A DNA stretch of 64,000 nt from Shinella zoogloeoides (GTDB lineage Bacteria > Pseudomonadota > Alphaproteobacteria > Rhizobiales > Rhizobiaceae): the NCBI RefSeq assembly GCF_022682305.1, contig NZ_CP093528.1, positions 4,269,344-4,333,343 on the forward strand. The letters are read 5' to 3'. This document shows positions 30,284 through 40,194 of the stretch, piece by piece. The translations under genes and the position numbers were made by a program. Numbering within the stretch: the stretch's first letter is position 1; each line of letters begins with the position of its first letter. The notes beneath the pieces were generated by a model. The model was given only the letters and a program-made list of their open reading frames with translations. It searched no databases and was not told the DNA's origin.

Positions 30284-31561
30284 TTATTTGAAGACAGCGC
30301 CAGGATTATCCAGGCTGTCGGAGCCTTCAAGCTCGATCTTGCCGAGATCCAGCGACCCGATGACGCGCTCGATGGTCTTGGTCTGGTCGATCAGGCTGTC
30401 GATGGCGGCCTGGACGACCTTGTTACCCTCTTCGTTGCCTTCGCCGATCATCTGGTCATAGGCCTCGCCGCCTTCCGCGCGGTCCACCAGCGCCTTGAAG
30501 GCGGCATGGCTGGCGTCGAGCTTGCCCTTCAGCTCCGTGTCGAGCGCGGCGTCCTTTTCCGCGACGAGTTCGGAGAGCGACGGGCCGGTCATCTTCGTGC
30601 CGTCAGGACGGGTGTATTCGCCCGTATAGACGGTCTGGATGCCGACGACGTCGTAGTAATGCGAGTTGTGCGTGTTGTCGGAGAAGCAATCGTGCTCTTC
30701 TTCCGGATCGTGCAGCAGCAGGCCGAGCTTCATGCGCTCGCCGGCCAGTTCGCCATAGGAGAGCGAGCCCATGCCGGTCAGCATGGCGGTGATGCCGGCC
30801 TTCGGATCGGCGGTCACGTTCTTGGTGGCGTCGCCATCGGCGGCCCATGCCTTCACCATCTCCTCGAGATCGGTGACGAGCAGCGAGGTGGCGGACTTCA
30901 GGTAGGCGGCGCGGCGGTCGCAATTGCCGTTGGTGCAATTGGCCGTATCGTAGTCGCTCGCCTGGCGGTTGCCCGCGCCCTTGCCGGTGCCGTTCAGGTC
31001 CTGGCCCCAGAGCAGGAATTCGATGGCGTGGTAGCCGGTCGCGACATTCGCCTCGACTTCGCCCGCCTCGTGCAGTTCCTGCAGAACCGCCGGGGTGATC
31101 GTCGTGGCGTCGATGGTCTTGCCGCCGATCTCCAGCTTCGGATTGGCGATGACATTGCCGACGAAGAGGGCATTTTCGTCGCTCTCCGTGCCGTAGCTCG
31201 GGTCGACATAGTCGATCAGGCCTTCATCGAGCGGCCAGGCGTTCACCTTGCCTTCCCAATCGTCGACGATCGGGTTGCCGAAGCGGTAGGCTTCCGTCTG
31301 CTGATAGGGAATGCGGGACTTCAGCCAGGCCTCGCGCGCCGCCTTCAGCGTTTCGTCGCTCGGCTTGGCGATGAGGGCGTCGACAGCCGCATCGAGCGCC
31401 TTGGCGGCGTCGAGGGCGTCGGAATATTTGGCGTGGGCGATCTCGGCATAGTGCTTGACGATCGCAGCCGGATCGGCGGCCGCATGGGCGGAGCCGATGG
31501 CAAGGCTGGACGCGGCGGCAGCAAGCACAAAGGCGGCCGCGCGAAGGAAGGAAGTGGTCAT
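30284..31561 (-). CDS. Imelysin-family iron-regulated protein (IrpA-like)
   Basis: The 425-residue protein has a signal peptide (about 1-27, cleavage after AHA) and the imelysin GxHxxE motif in GYHAIEFLLWG (G176, H178, E181). Two cysteines lie near 210-216 (ANCTNGNC). Imelysin proteins of this length are exported or outer-membrane associated and iron regulated in several bacteria; proteolytic activity is disputed. It is the first gene of the four-gene operon, and an Irr-like box lies 148-164 bases upstream of its start codon. Confidence 0.92.
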   Translation of the reverse strand: MTTSFLRAAAFVLAAAASSLAIGSAHAAADPAAIVKHYAEIAHAKYSDALDAAKALDAAVDALIAKPSDETLKAAREAWLKSRIPYQQTEAYRFGNPIVDDWEGKVNAWPLDEGLIDYVDPSYGTESDENALFVGNVIANPKLEIGGKTIDATTITPAVLQELHEAGEVEANVATGYHAIEFLLWGQDLNGTGKGAGNRQASDYDTANCTNGNCDRRAAYLKSATSLLVTDLEEMVKAWAADGDATKNVTADPKAGITAMLTGMGSLSYGELAGERMKLGLLLHDPEEEHDCFSDNTHNSHYYDVVGIQTVYTGEYTRPDGTKMTGPSLSELVAEKDAALDTELKGKLDASHAAFKALVDRAEGGEAYDQMIGEGNEEGNKVVQAAIDSLIDQTKTIERVIGSLDLGKIELEGSDSLDNPGAVFK

Positions 31562-31708
31562 GACGTCTCCTGGTGTCCTGTTTGACGTGTCCCCCCGACA
31601 CCGGGGCGGCGGACGGCCGCTGTCCGGATGGCCCGGCGGCGGCCGGGCTCGGGTTATTCAGGCCTTGCTGTCATGGACCAAATAAAAACTGGTGTCAAAG
31701 TGTATAGT

Positions 31709-31725
31709 TTAGAACGGTTTCAAGG
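31709..31725 (-). promoter_or_regulatory. Irr-type iron control element (ICE box) upstream of the imelysin operon
   Basis: TTTAGAACGGTTTCAAG matches the rhizobial Irr box consensus TTTRGAAYNRTTCYAAA at 15 of 17 positions. A TTGACA hexamer on the minus strand (31694-31699) lies just downstream, as expected for an operator overlapping a promoter. No other gene reads out of this gap, so the target should be the imelysin operon. The site was judged by eye and not scored against a matrix. Confidence 0.5.
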
Positions 31726-31757
31726 TGTTCCGGCGCTTTCGCGGGAAAACAACCGCT

Positions 31758-33047
31758 TCAAGCCTTGCGACTCATAGCACAGAAGAAGAAGCCGTCCGTA
31801 TCCGTCGAGGCGGGCGTCAACGTCACGGTCCTGCCGTCGCGCGAGCGGGGCTGCGGCTTGTCCGCGCCGAAGAGCTTGCGCCAGGTTTCCTCGACCGGCT
31901 GGATCTCGAAGCCGGGATTGGCCTTGCAGAAGCCGTGCACCTGCTCCTCGTTCTCCTGCGGCAGGATGGAACAGGTGACATAGAGCAGGAAGCCGCCGGG
32001 CCGCACGAAGGCGCTGGCATTGGCGAGTGCTTCCTGCTGCTGGGTCAGGCGTTCCTCGAGGTTCTTCTCGGTGAGGCGCCATTTGGTATCCGGACGGCGG
32101 CGCCAGGTGCCGGTGCCGGTGCAGGGCGCGTCGACCAGCACGCGGTCGAAGCGGCCCGCGAGCGGCGAAAGGCTGGAAAGGTTTTCGTGGACCTGCACGT
32201 TGCGGGTGCCGGCGCGCTTCAGCCGCTCGATGATCGGGGCGAGGCGCTTGCGGTCCGTGTCATAGGCGTGGACCTGGCCCTTGTTGTTCATCGCCGCCGC
32301 CATGGCGAGGGTCTTGCCGCCGCCGCCGGCGCAGAAATCGAGCACCTGCTCGCCCTCCTGCGGCACGACGAGATCGGCGACGATCTGCGAGCCTTCGTCC
32401 TGCACCTCGAACCAGCCCTTCTGGAAGGCGAGGTCGGCGGTGACGTTCGGCAGGCGCGAGGGGCCTTCGCCGGCAGGAATGCGGATGCCCTGGCGGGCGA
32501 TGGCGGAGGCGACGGCGGCGTTGCGCTCCAGCGCCTTCAGCACCTTGTCACGGCTTGCCTTCAGCGTGTTGGCGCGCAGGTCCAGCGTCGGCCGGTCGGC
32601 GAGCGCCTGGGCTTCCGCGAGCCAGGCATCGGAGAAATTCGCTTCGAAGGCGGGCTGGATCCATTCCGGAATGTCGCCCTGCACATGCGGGGCGGCCTCA
32701 TCGAGGTTGCGGGCATGGAAGGCGGCGAGCTTTTCGTCGGAAAGCGCCTCGGGTGCGAAGCGGTCGCCGTCGAATTCGGCGGCGAGGGCTTCCGGGGCAA
32801 GGCCCCACTGGCGCAGCAGCACGGCATAGCCGAGGGCGGCCGGGCTGTCGTCATCCATCAGGAAGGCGTGCGACAGCTTCATGCGCAGGGCGTCATAGAC
32901 GATGTTGCCGATGGCGGCGCGGTCGCCGGAACCGGCGAACCGATGGGACAGGCCCCAGTCCTTGAGCGCATCGGCGACGGGGCGCCGCCGCGTCTCGATA
33001 TCCGTCAGAACCTCGATGGCTCCCGAGAGTCGCCCACCCAATCGCAT
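31758..33047 (-). CDS. rsmB: RsmB/NOP-family 16S rRNA (cytosine-C5) methyltransferase
   Basis: The 429-residue protein has an N-terminal NusB-like RNA-binding part (about 1-150) and a C-terminal SAM methyltransferase domain. SAM-binding motif I is VLDFCAGGGGKTLAMA. The two catalytic cysteines are in DAPCTGTGTWRRRPD and VTCSILPQENEEQV. It methylates cytosine 967 of 16S rRNA in E. coli; the rhizobial target is inferred to be the same. The stop lies 196 bases from the imelysin start, and the genes are co-directional. Confidence 0.92.
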   Translation of the reverse strand: MRLGGRLSGAIEVLTDIETRRRPVADALKDWGLSHRFAGSGDRAAIGNIVYDALRMKLSHAFLMDDDSPAALGYAVLLRQWGLAPEALAAEFDGDRFAPEALSDEKLAAFHARNLDEAAPHVQGDIPEWIQPAFEANFSDAWLAEAQALADRPTLDLRANTLKASRDKVLKALERNAAVASAIARQGIRIPAGEGPSRLPNVTADLAFQKGWFEVQDEGSQIVADLVVPQEGEQVLDFCAGGGGKTLAMAAAMNNKGQVHAYDTDRKRLAPIIERLKRAGTRNVQVHENLSSLSPLAGRFDRVLVDAPCTGTGTWRRRPDTKWRLTEKNLEERLTQQQEALANASAFVRPGGFLLYVTCSILPQENEEQVHGFCKANPGFEIQPVEETWRKLFGADKPQPRSRDGRTVTLTPASTDTDGFFFCAMSRKA

Positions 33048-33124
33048 CCGTTTTCTCCGTTTTGCGTCGTGGTAGCGGCGGAATGCGCCGAGAGCAAGCC
33101 GGCGCAGTCAGATTTGCTTGAGGC

Positions 33125-33487
33125 TCAGCCGATGACTTCGTAGCAGATCTTGGCGTGGCCGGAACGGATCATGCCGATGTTGGAAGCCGCCGCCTTGGAA
33201 AGGTCGAGCACGCGGCCGCGGACGAACGGACCGCGATCGTTGATGCGCACCACCACGCTCTTGCCGTTGTTCGCGTTGGTGACCTTCACCTTGGTGCCGA
33301 AGCGCAGGCTGCGATGGGCGGCCGTCATGAGGTTCGGATTCATGCGTTCGCCGGAAGCGGTGCGCGAGTGCAGCGCATACCACGAGGCGCGACCGCAGCC
33401 GGCGGCCTGAGCGTCGGAGAATGTAACGAAGGTGGAGGAAAGGGCGACGAGCGAAGCAAGCGCGAGACTGGAGGACTTGAGCATCAT
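33125..33487 (-). CDS. rlpA: Small RlpA-like (double-psi beta-barrel) cell-wall protein
   Basis: The 120-residue secreted protein has a signal peptide (about 1-28) and a compact RlpA domain: [54 protein letters not shown] and the C-terminal YEVIG. RlpA proteins act on peptidoglycan strands lacking stem peptides at the septum. This version lacks the SPOR domain of larger RlpA, as is common for short rhizobial members. Methionine 2 is an equally good start. Confidence 0.85.
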   Translation of the reverse strand: MMLKSSSLALASLVALSSTFVTFSDAQAAGCGRASWYALHSRTASGERMNPNLMTAAHRSLRFGTKVKVTNANNGKSVVVRINDRGPFVRGRVLDLSKAAASNIGMIRSGHAKICYEVIG

Positions 33488-33847
33488 GTATCGGATGACC
33501 TTCCGGGAAAGTTGTGAATTTCCGCTGTGTTGGTCGCCCTATGAAGAAGCAAAAATGGCGAAAACGTGCCTCAACCGGTCGCAATTGCTGTCGAGGTGCC
33601 GCCGGATATACAGTCCATCGCCAGCGATGGATTTTTAGTCTTCGTTAATGGGTCCGAAAAGAATCTTGCGAATCAGTGACTAAACTGAATCGACTTGAAA
33701 GCTGGAATGGTCGTGCGACGTTCCTGCAAATTTTCGGAAAAAACTTTCAATATTAGCAATTTCTACGCAGTAATTCGGCGGCAAAAATGAGGCGGATAAA
33801 TTTTAGGTTGTATTAAATCGCAAAACGAGGCCAGCCGGCCCCACCCG
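33488..33847. other. 360-bp AT-rich gap upstream of the RlpA-like gene
   Basis: No convincing coding frame is visible. The segment contains a perfect 7-bp stem with a two-base centre, CCATCGC/GCGATGG (33615-33630), followed by ATTTTTA on the plus strand, and an AT-rich tract from 33650 to 33825. It probably holds the RlpA promoter and the 3' region of the oxidoreductase gene; a small RNA is possible. Confidence 0.5.
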
Positions 33848-34726
33848 TCAGCCTTGCCAGCGGCCCGAGGAATGGAGTTCCGCAAGCGACTGGCGATAGT
33901 TCGGGAAGCGGAATTCGAAGCCGGCTGCCTTCAGTTTCGCGTTCGAGACGCGTTTGTTCTCTCCGTAGAAAGACCGCGCCATGGGGGAAAGTTCCGCCGT
34001 CTCGAAAGGAATGTCGGGCGGGGTCGGCAGGCCCATGAGCCGGGCGGCTTCCGCCACCACGTCCTGCGGCGGGCCGGGCTCGTCGTCGGTGATGTTCCAG
34101 ACGCCGCCAAGACGGCTTTCGGCGAGGAAGAGCGCCGAGCGGCCGATATCCTCGACGCGGATGCGATTGAACACCTGGTCCTTCTTGACGAGCCGGCGGG
34201 CGGTGCCCTCTTCCATGTTGCGCAGCGCGTTGCGTCCCGGCCCGTAGATGCCGGCAAGGCGCAGCACGGCGACGGGCAGGCCGGACGCCTTGCCGAAGTC
34301 AAGCCAATGGTCCTCCGCTTCCACCCGTTCGACGGAGCGGGCGGAGACCGGGTTCAGCGCCGTTTCCTCGTCCACCCAGCCGCCCTTGTGGTCGCCATAG
34401 ACGCCAACGGTGGAGAGGTAGCCGGCCCATTCGAGCTGCGGCATGAGAATGGAAAGAGAGGGCGTGCCGGCACGGAACAGCGGATCGCCGTCCTTGCCGG
34501 GGGCGATGGACTGCACGACATGGCTCGCCTGCGCCATCCCGGCGGCAAGGGCTTCGGAAATGGCGCCGCCATCATAGACGATGGGTTCGACACCGCGCTT
34601 GCGCAGGCTCTCCGCCTTCTCCTCCGACCGCGTCGTGCCGGAAACCGTAAAGCCGGCCTCCCTGAAGACGTCGCCGATGGCCCTGCCGGAGAAGCCGGCG
34701 CCGAGGATCAGGAGGTGCTTGCTCAT
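33848..34726 (-). CDS. NAD(P)-dependent SDR/epimerase family protein (YeeZ-like)
   Basis: The 292-residue protein has an N-terminal Rossmann motif GAGFSG (residues 9-14) and an extended-SDR layout with [20 protein letters not shown] and [14 protein letters not shown]. The usual YxxxK catalytic pair is not obvious, so it belongs with the atypical YeeZ/SDR group. The substrate is unknown. The start overlaps the queG stop by 4 bases, so the two are probably co-expressed. Confidence 0.85.
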   Translation of the reverse strand: MSKHLLILGAGFSGRAIGDVFREAGFTVSGTTRSEEKAESLRKRGVEPIVYDGGAISEALAAGMAQASHVVQSIAPGKDGDPLFRAGTPSLSILMPQLEWAGYLSTVGVYGDHKGGWVDEETALNPVSARSVERVEAEDHWLDFGKASGLPVAVLRLAGIYGPGRNALRNMEEGTARRLVKKDQVFNRIRVEDIGRSALFLAESRLGGVWNITDDEPGPPQDVVAEAARLMGLPTPPDIPFETAELSPMARSFYGENKRVSNAKLKAAGFEFRFPNYRQSLAELHSSGRWQG

Positions 34727-35865
34727 CGCTCTGCCTTCGCTCTTTCATATTCCGCGCGCACGTCCTCGTCCGCGTCGTCAGCCCTTCCTGCCGCAAATTG
34801 CCGGAATTCGGAAGCCGTCATCAGGCGGGAGAGCGCCCATGCGGCCATGCCGCGCACCACGGGTGCGGCATCGTTCGCAAGGCGGATGCAGGTCTCGACA
34901 AGGCCGCGGTCGCCGGAATTGCCGGCGGCGATGAGCGCATTGCGCACGAAGCGGTCGCGACCGATGCGCTTGACCGGTGAGCCGGAGAAATGGGTGCGGA
35001 AGCCGGGATCGTCGAGCGTGAGGAGGTCGGCGATGGCAGGGGCCTTCAATTCCTCGCGCGCGACGAGCTTCATTTCGGACGCGGCGGCGGCGAACTTATT
35101 CCAGGGGCAGGCGGCAAGGCAATCGTCGCAGCCATAGATGCGGTTGCCGATCTTCTCGCGAAGGTCGGGATCGATCGGGCCTTTGTGCTCGATGGTAAGG
35201 TAGGAAATGCAGCGCCGTGCATCGATCTTGTAGGGTGCGGGGAACGCGTCAGTCGGGCAGGCTTCGAGGCAGGCGCGACAGGAACCGCAATGGTCGCGCT
35301 CCGGCTCGTCGCGGATGAGATCCGCCGTGGTGAAGAGGCTGCCGAGGAAGAGCCAGGAGCCGTGCGTGCGGCTGACGAGATTGGTGTGCCTGCCCTGCCA
35401 GCCGAGGCCGGCGGCGGCGGCGAGTGGCTTTTCCATGACGGGAGCGGTGTCGACGAAGACCTTCACATCCGCCCCGCCGCGCGCGGCAAAGCGCGTCGCC
35501 ACTTCCTTCAGCCTGCCCTTCATGATGTCGTGGTAGTCGCGGTTCTGCGCATAGACGGAGATCGCCGCGCGGTCCGGCATGGCGTGGACGGCGCGGGGAT
35601 CGTGCTCCGGGCCGTAGTTCATCGCGAAGACGACGATGGAGCGCACATCGCTCCACAGCACGCGCGGATCGGCGCGGCGGGCCTCGGTCTCCGCCATCCA
35701 GTCCATCGTGCCATGATAGCCGGCGGCGAGGAAGTCGGCGAGCCTTGCCGGGGCCTCAGGGATGGAATCCGGCCCCGTGATGCGACAGAGGTCGAAACCC
35801 TTGTCGGCAGCCTCGGCCTTCAGGAAATCCGTCAGGCGGCGGCGTTGCCTGTCCTCGCCCGACAT
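34723..35865 (-). CDS. queG: Epoxyqueuosine reductase
   Basis: The 380-residue cobalamin-dependent Fe-S enzyme performs the last step of queuosine synthesis on tRNA. Catalytic D139 lies in VDTAPVMEK. Two 4Fe-4S clusters are shown by [12 protein letters not shown] (from C193) and [10 protein letters not shown] (from C246). The C-terminal part from about 270 is HEAT-like, as in QueG. The length is normal. It lies between a GST gene (10 bases upstream) and the SDR gene (overlapping). Confidence 0.95.
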   Translation of the reverse strand: MSGEDRQRRRLTDFLKAEAADKGFDLCRITGPDSIPEAPARLADFLAAGYHGTMDWMAETEARRADPRVLWSDVRSIVVFAMNYGPEHDPRAVHAMPDRAAISVYAQNRDYHDIMKGRLKEVATRFAARGGADVKVFVDTAPVMEKPLAAAAGLGWQGRHTNLVSRTHGSWLFLGSLFTTADLIRDEPERDHCGSCRACLEACPTDAFPAPYKIDARRCISYLTIEHKGPIDPDLREKIGNRIYGCDDCLAACPWNKFAAAASEMKLVAREELKAPAIADLLTLDDPGFRTHFSGSPVKRIGRDRFVRNALIAAGNSGDRGLVETCIRLANDAAPVVRGMAAWALSRLMTASEFRQFAAGRADDADEDVRAEYERAKAER

Positions 35866-35875
35866 CGTCCCGTCC

Positions 35876-36568
35876 TCAGAAGTCGAGGTCCGCGTAGTGC
35901 GAGACCGGCGTGACGCCGCGCACGCGCTCGGCCAGCAGCGGACGGAAGGAGGGGCGGGACTTCAGTCGCTGGTACCATTCCTTGGCCTGCGGGGCCTCCG
36001 TCCAGTTGATCTCGCCCATATAGTCGAGAACGGAAAGACAGGCGGCGGCGGCAAGGTCGGCATAGCTCAGCCGGTCGCCGGCAAGATAGGTGCGCGAACC
36101 GGCGAGCCAGGAGAGATACTTCATGTGCTGGCGGATATTGGCGCGCGAATTGCGCAGGATCTTGCTGTCCGGCGGACCGCCGCCCTGGTCTGCCGTCATC
36201 TGCAGCTTGAAGATACGCTCGCGCACCAGCGGGCGCGTCACGTCCTGTTCCATCTTTTGCAGGAACCATTCCGTCAGGCGGCGGATTTCCGCGCGCTGGA
36301 ACGGGTCCTCGGCCAGCAGTCGCCGGTCGCGCTTCAAGACGCCGTGGGTCTCGTCGAGATATTCGGAGATGATGCTCGCGCCGCAGAGCGCCCGCATGCT
36401 GTCATCGACATAGACGGGCAGCGTGCCGGCCGGGTTGAGCGCCAGGAAGTCACGCCGGTTTTCCCAGGGCTGTTCCTCGGCCAGTTCCGTCTGGAACCCG
36501 TATTCGGCAAGGATCAGCCGGACGAAGCGGGAGGCGGCGGACATCGGGTGATGATAGAGTGTGGGCAT
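35876..36568 (-). CDS. Glutathione S-transferase family protein
   Basis: This 230-residue protein has the thioredoxin-like N-terminal half of GSTs ([20 protein letters not shown], then [14 protein letters not shown] and the glutathione-binding region ISEYLDE). An all-helical C-terminal half follows, with [21 protein letters not shown] serine in the SAAS motif may be the active-site residue. It is likely to act in detoxification or stress; the substrate is unknown. It is first in an operon with queG and the SDR gene. Confidence 0.9.
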   Translation of the reverse strand: MPTLYHHPMSAASRFVRLILAEYGFQTELAEEQPWENRRDFLALNPAGTLPVYVDDSMRALCGASIISEYLDETHGVLKRDRRLLAEDPFQRAEIRRLTEWFLQKMEQDVTRPLVRERIFKLQMTADQGGGPPDSKILRNSRANIRQHMKYLSWLAGSRTYLAGDRLSYADLAAAACLSVLDYMGEINWTEAPQAKEWYQRLKSRPSFRPLLAERVRGVTPVSHYADLDF

Positions 36569-36758
36569 GAACGCTGCTTTTCGACTGACAGGCGGAAAGG
36601 GATTGCCGGGCCGGCCGCCTCATGCGGAACTGATTTGGCCAAGGCTGATTTGACGAACCTATAGAAATTTGGTGGTACAAACACAAGCGAATCGGGCTTT
36701 TTGCCGTATGCCCGCTTTCGCGATGTGCCTTTCCTTCTCTTTTCCCCTAGGAACCTCC

Positions 36759-37565
36759 ATGGCAGACCAGTCCATCGTCAGTGCCCTCATCCTCGGTCTC
36801 ATCGAGGGGCTGACCGAATTCATCCCGGTATCCTCCACCGGCCATATCCTGCTCGCCGGGCATTTCCTCGGCTTCAAGTCGCCGGGCAATACCTTCGCGG
36901 TCCTGATCCAGCTCGGCGCGATCCTCGCGATCCTGTCGGTCTATGCCGCAAAGCTGCTGCGTATCGCCTTTGCGCTGCCCTCCAGCCCGGAAGCGCGGCG
37001 CTTCGTCACCAGCGTGCTCATCGCCTTCCTGCCGGCGGCCGTCATCGGCGCGCTGGCGCATGATTTCATCAAGACCGTGCTCTTCGAGACGCCGATGCTG
37101 ATCTGCATCGTGCTGATCATCGGCGGCGTCATTCTCTACATCATCGATCGCCTGCCGCTCCAGCCGCGCTATACGGATGCGATGAAGTATCCGCCGTCGC
37201 TCGCCTTCAAGATCGGCCTGTGCCAGTGCCTCGCCATGATCCCCGGCACCTCGCGCTCGGGCGCGACGATCGCCGGCGCCCTGCTGATGGGCACGGACAA
37301 GCGTTCGGCGGCGGAATTCTCGTTCTTCCTGGCGATGCCCACCATGGTCGGCGCTTTCACGCTCGATCTCTACAAGAACCGCGATGCGCTCTCGTCGGAT
37401 GACCTGCTGGTCATCGGCGTCGGCTTCATCGCCGCCTTCATCGCGGGCCTCTTCGTCGTGCGCTCGCTGCTCGACTTCGTATCGCGCCGCGGCTTCACGC
37501 TCTTCGCCATCTGGCGGATCGTCGTCGGCACGCTGGGGCTGATCGCCCTGCTGATCTGGGGATAA
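36759..37565 (+). CDS. uppP: Undecaprenyl-diphosphatase UppP (BacA)
   Basis: The 268-residue polytopic membrane enzyme recycles undecaprenyl pyrophosphate to the monophosphate for peptidoglycan and other polymers. The signatures are [14 protein letters not shown] (16-29) and the P-loop-like [10 protein letters not shown] (161-170). ATG 36759 was chosen because AGGAACCTCC precedes it and homologues start here; an in-frame ATG-type start at 36669 would add 30 unrelated residues. Confidence 0.96.
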   Translation: MADQSIVSALILGLIEGLTEFIPVSSTGHILLAGHFLGFKSPGNTFAVLIQLGAILAILSVYAAKLLRIAFALPSSPEARRFVTSVLIAFLPAAVIGALAHDFIKTVLFETPMLICIVLIIGGVILYIIDRLPLQPRYTDAMKYPPSLAFKIGLCQCLAMIPGTSRSGATIAGALLMGTDKRSAAEFSFFLAMPTMVGAFTLDLYKNRDALSSDDLLVIGVGFIAAFIAGLFVVRSLLDFVSRRGFTLFAIWRIVVGTLGLIALLIWG

Positions 37566-37566
37566 A

Positions 37567-37584
37567 GGCCGGCTTCGGCCGGCC
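37567..37584. terminator. Strong hairpin between uppP and the small exported-protein gene
   Basis: GGCCGGC (37567-37573), loop TTCG and GCCGGCC (37578-37584) give a 7-bp stem with a stable tetraloop two bases after the uppP stop. No T-tract follows, so termination may be bidirectional or rho-assisted. Confidence 0.5.
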
Positions 37585-37603
37585 CGTCAGGGTCGGCCAG
37601 GGC

Positions 37604-37753
37604 TTACTCGACCGATGCGGTCGTGCAGGGATCGACGCCATAGGCCGGCGAGCAGCCGGGCTTGCTGGCGGAGACCGTCGAGGGGGCGGCAAAGGATCCG
37701 ATCACGATGATCAGAGCCGAAAATCCGAAGAAGATTGCAATTGCCTTGCCCAT
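37604..37753 (-). CDS. Small exported or membrane protein of unknown function
   Basis: The 49-residue peptide has a basic start (MGKA), one hydrophobic segment (about 5-22) and a short polar tail with two cysteines (SKPGCSPAYGVDPCTTA). That fits a small signal-anchored or secreted protein. ATG 37753 gives this compact product; an in-frame start at 37849 would add residues without clear features. I do not recognise a family. Confidence 0.5.
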   Translation of the reverse strand: MGKAIAIFFGFSALIIVIGSFAAPSTVSASKPGCSPAYGVDPCTTASVE

Positions 37754-37941
37754 TTGCGCCGAAAGCCTCTCAAAGTGCTGAAATGCGCCGCTTCTGTCTC
37801 TTGCGTATGACGCGGCGCGGGCGGTGTTTATTCGCTGACCCGGCCACAATCAATATCGTGACATGCTGAATCGCGCGTAAATGTCGCAACGCTTTTTTTA
37901 AGCGCTGCATAAGTGCAACAGCATGCCCAAAGCGCTTTTGG

Positions 37942-37985
37942 AAAAACGAACCGGCCGCCGCGGGATCGCCCTCGCGACGGCCGGT
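37942..37985 (-). terminator. Terminator after the NAD(P)-binding protein gene at 38006
   Basis: On the minus strand ACCGGCCG (37978-37985) pairs with CGGCCGGT (37950-37957), and the intervening loop can pair further. TTCGTTTTT follows. The hairpin lies 20 bases after the stop of the 38006-38986 gene. Confidence 0.65.
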
Positions 37986-38005
37986 CTCGACATCATGAAA
38001 AAGGA

Positions 38006-38986
38006 TCAGGCCGTACGGTCGATCTTGGTGAACTGGCCCTGCGGGCGGTAGCGCACGAGGTAGCTCGGCAGGATCGCCTCGGCCAGGACCGGCTCGATAC
38101 CGAGGCCTTCCAGCGTGCGGCCTTCCTTGCGGGCGGCCTCGGAAACCACGTTGTCGGCGCGCAGCAGCTTCACCTGGTCGGAGGTCAGCGGCGGCTTGAC
38201 GAAGGGGATGAGCGAGGCGACGGAGCCGATCAGCGAAGCGATGCCGAAGGGCAGCGAGACCAGCGGGTTCTTGCGGTCGACGACGCGCAGCATCATCTCG
38301 AGACACTGGCGGAAGGTCAGCACTTCCGGGCCGCCAAGTTCGTAGACGCGGCCACGCTCCAGCGCGCCGTCCACCGAGCGGGCGACGGCTTCGGCGACGT
38401 CGTTGACATAGACCGGCTGGAACTTCGTGTGGCCGCCGCCGATCAGCGGCAGGAACGGCGCATAGCGGGCCATGGTGGCGAACTTGTTGAAGAAGCCGTC
38501 TTCCGGGCCGAAGACGATGGACGGACGCAGGATGACGGCATCCGGGACCGCGCGCAGAACGGCGGCCTCGCCGCGCGCCTTGGTGCGGGCATAGGCCGAG
38601 GCGGAGTTCTCGTCCGAGCCGATGGCCGAGACATGGGTAAGCGGTGCGCCGATGGCGCGGGCCGCTTCGGCCACCGCGCGGGCGCCGAAATCCTGTACCG
38701 CGTCGAAGGTGTTGCGGCCGGTCTCGAAGAGGATGCCGACGCAGTTGATGACATGGTCGGAGCCTTCGACGGCGCGATCGACCGACTGGCGGTAGCGCAG
38801 ATTCGCCTGGACGAAGGAGATCTGGCCGACGCCGCCGATCGGCTGCAGGAAGCCGGCAAGGTCCGGGCGGCGCACGGCGACGCGGATGCGGTAGCCGCGG
38901 CGCGCCAGCGCGCGCACCACATGACGCCCGACGAAGCCCGAACCACCGAAGACGGTGACGAGCGGCGGAAGGTTGGACAAGGTCAT
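38006..38986 (-). CDS. Complex I NDUFA9-like NAD(P)-binding protein
   Basis: The 326-residue atypical SDR has GGSGFVG at 14-20 and the family stretch RVAVRRPDLAGFLQPIGGVGQISFVQANLR. It also shows SAIGSDENSASAYARTKARG and RPSIVFGPEDGFFNKFA. It resembles the NDUFA9 group; in bacteria its role is uncertain and may relate to respiratory complex I assembly or quinone handling. ATG 38986 was preferred because AGGAG lies 8 bases upstream; the alternative start at 39007 has no Shine-Dalgarno. Confidence 0.88.
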   Translation of the reverse strand: MTLSNLPPLVTVFGGSGFVGRHVVRALARRGYRIRVAVRRPDLAGFLQPIGGVGQISFVQANLRYRQSVDRAVEGSDHVINCVGILFETGRNTFDAVQDFGARAVAEAARAIGAPLTHVSAIGSDENSASAYARTKARGEAAVLRAVPDAVILRPSIVFGPEDGFFNKFATMARYAPFLPLIGGGHTKFQPVYVNDVAEAVARSVDGALERGRVYELGGPEVLTFRQCLEMMLRVVDRKNPLVSLPFGIASLIGSVASLIPFVKPPLTSDQVKLLRADNVVSEAARKEGRTLEGLGIEPVLAEAILPSYLVRYRPQGQFTKIDRTA

Positions 38987-39105
38987 GAGGCTGCTCCTGA
39001 AGAACATTACGGGTAGGTGAGGCCTACATAGCCCAAACGACCGGCAAGGTGAAGCGCGGCGAAGCGTCTCTCATGCCGGTTTTGCAAGGGCTTGCGGCTT
39101 TGCGG

Positions 39106-39393
39106 TCAAAGGCCTTCGACAACCACCATCTCGGCATCGGCCACTTCCTGGCGGATGGCGGCGGCGATCTGGTATTCGGGCGAGTTGTAACAGTCGACGG
39201 CGGCCTGCAGCGAGGGGAACTCGATGATCACGTTGCGGGCGCGCACGCGGCCTTCAAGCTGCGCGAAGGCGCCTCCGCGGGCGATGAAGTTCGCCCCGTA
39301 TTTCTCGAAGGCCGGCTTGGCGGCGGCCACGTAATCCTTGTAGCGCTCGGGGTCGCGTACATCGACCTGTGCAATCCAGTAGCCCTTGGGCAT
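39106..39393 (-). CDS. DUF1330 family protein
   Basis: The 95-residue protein matches the compact DUF1330 fold, a ferredoxin-like dimeric alpha-beta barrel: MPKGYWIAQVDVRDPERYKD, ARGGAFAQLEGRV, IIEFPSLQAAVDCYNSPEYQ. The function is not established. It lies 14 bases downstream of pyrF on the same strand, so it is probably co-transcribed. Confidence 0.9.
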   Translation of the reverse strand: MPKGYWIAQVDVRDPERYKDYVAAAKPAFEKYGANFIARGGAFAQLEGRVRARNVIIEFPSLQAAVDCYNSPEYQIAAAIRQEVADAEMVVVEGL

Positions 39394-39407
39394 GTCTTAC
39401 TCCCTCT

Positions 39408-40106
39408 CTAAGCTTTGATCGCGCCGTCCATCTCGGCGAGGATCGCCTTGGCGGCGGCGAGCGGGTCGGCGGCCTTGACGATGGGGCGGGCGACAACGAG
39501 ATGGCTGGAGCCGGCCTTCAGCGCATCGGCCGGCGTCATCACGCGCTTCTGGTCGCCGGCGTCTGCGCCGGCCGGGCGGATGCCGGGGGTGACGATGGCC
39601 ATGTCGGGACCGAGGATCTTGCGCACGGCGCTCGCCTCTTCGGCCGAGCAGACGACGCCGCCCATGCCGGCGATGCGGGCCTGTTCGGCGCGGCGCAGCA
39701 CCAGCGTGTGCGGATCGTATTCATAGCCGGCGTCGATGACGTCCTTGGCGTCCATGGAGGTCAGCACCGTGACGCCGAGAAGGCAGAGGTCGGAGCCTTT
39801 CGCGGCGGAGACGGCGGCGGCCATCGCCTTCGGATAGGCGTGCAGGGTCAGCATGGACATGCCCATCTTGACGATGTTCTCGACGCCCTTGGCCACCGTG
39901 TTGTCGATGTCCAGCAGCTTCATGTCGAGGAAGACCTTCTTGCCGTCCTTGGCAAGGTCGCGGGCAAATTCCAACCCGCCGGCAAAGACCAGCTGGTAGC
40001 CGATCTTGTAGAAGAGGGCGGTGCTGCCCAGCGTCCGGACCACCTTTTCCGCCTCCGCGATGGTCGGTACATCGAGGCCAACGATCAGGCGGTCGCGCGC
40101 GGACAT
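39408..40106 (-). CDS. pyrF: Orotidine 5'-phosphate decarboxylase
   Basis: The 232-residue TIM-barrel enzyme makes UMP in pyrimidine synthesis. The catalytic charge relay is visible in [12 protein letters not shown] (D61, K63, D66). It also has VTVLTSMD and the phosphate-binding region [18 protein letters not shown] 40106 gives the normal length. The gene follows pmtA with an 88-base gap. Confidence 0.97.
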   Translation of the reverse strand: MSARDRLIVGLDVPTIAEAEKVVRTLGSTALFYKIGYQLVFAGGLEFARDLAKDGKKVFLDMKLLDIDNTVAKGVENIVKMGMSMLTLHAYPKAMAAAVSAAKGSDLCLLGVTVLTSMDAKDVIDAGYEYDPHTLVLRRAEQARIAGMGGVVCSAEEASAVRKILGPDMAIVTPGIRPAGADAGDQKRVMTPADALKAGSSHLVVARPIVKAADPLAAAKAILAEMDGAIKA

Positions 40107-40194
40107 GGTCACATCCCTTTCCAAGATTCCATTGCCGTCCAGTCGCATGAGACGCGACTGTCCGCAAGAAGGAAAGCGAAAAGATCGCCGCCGC

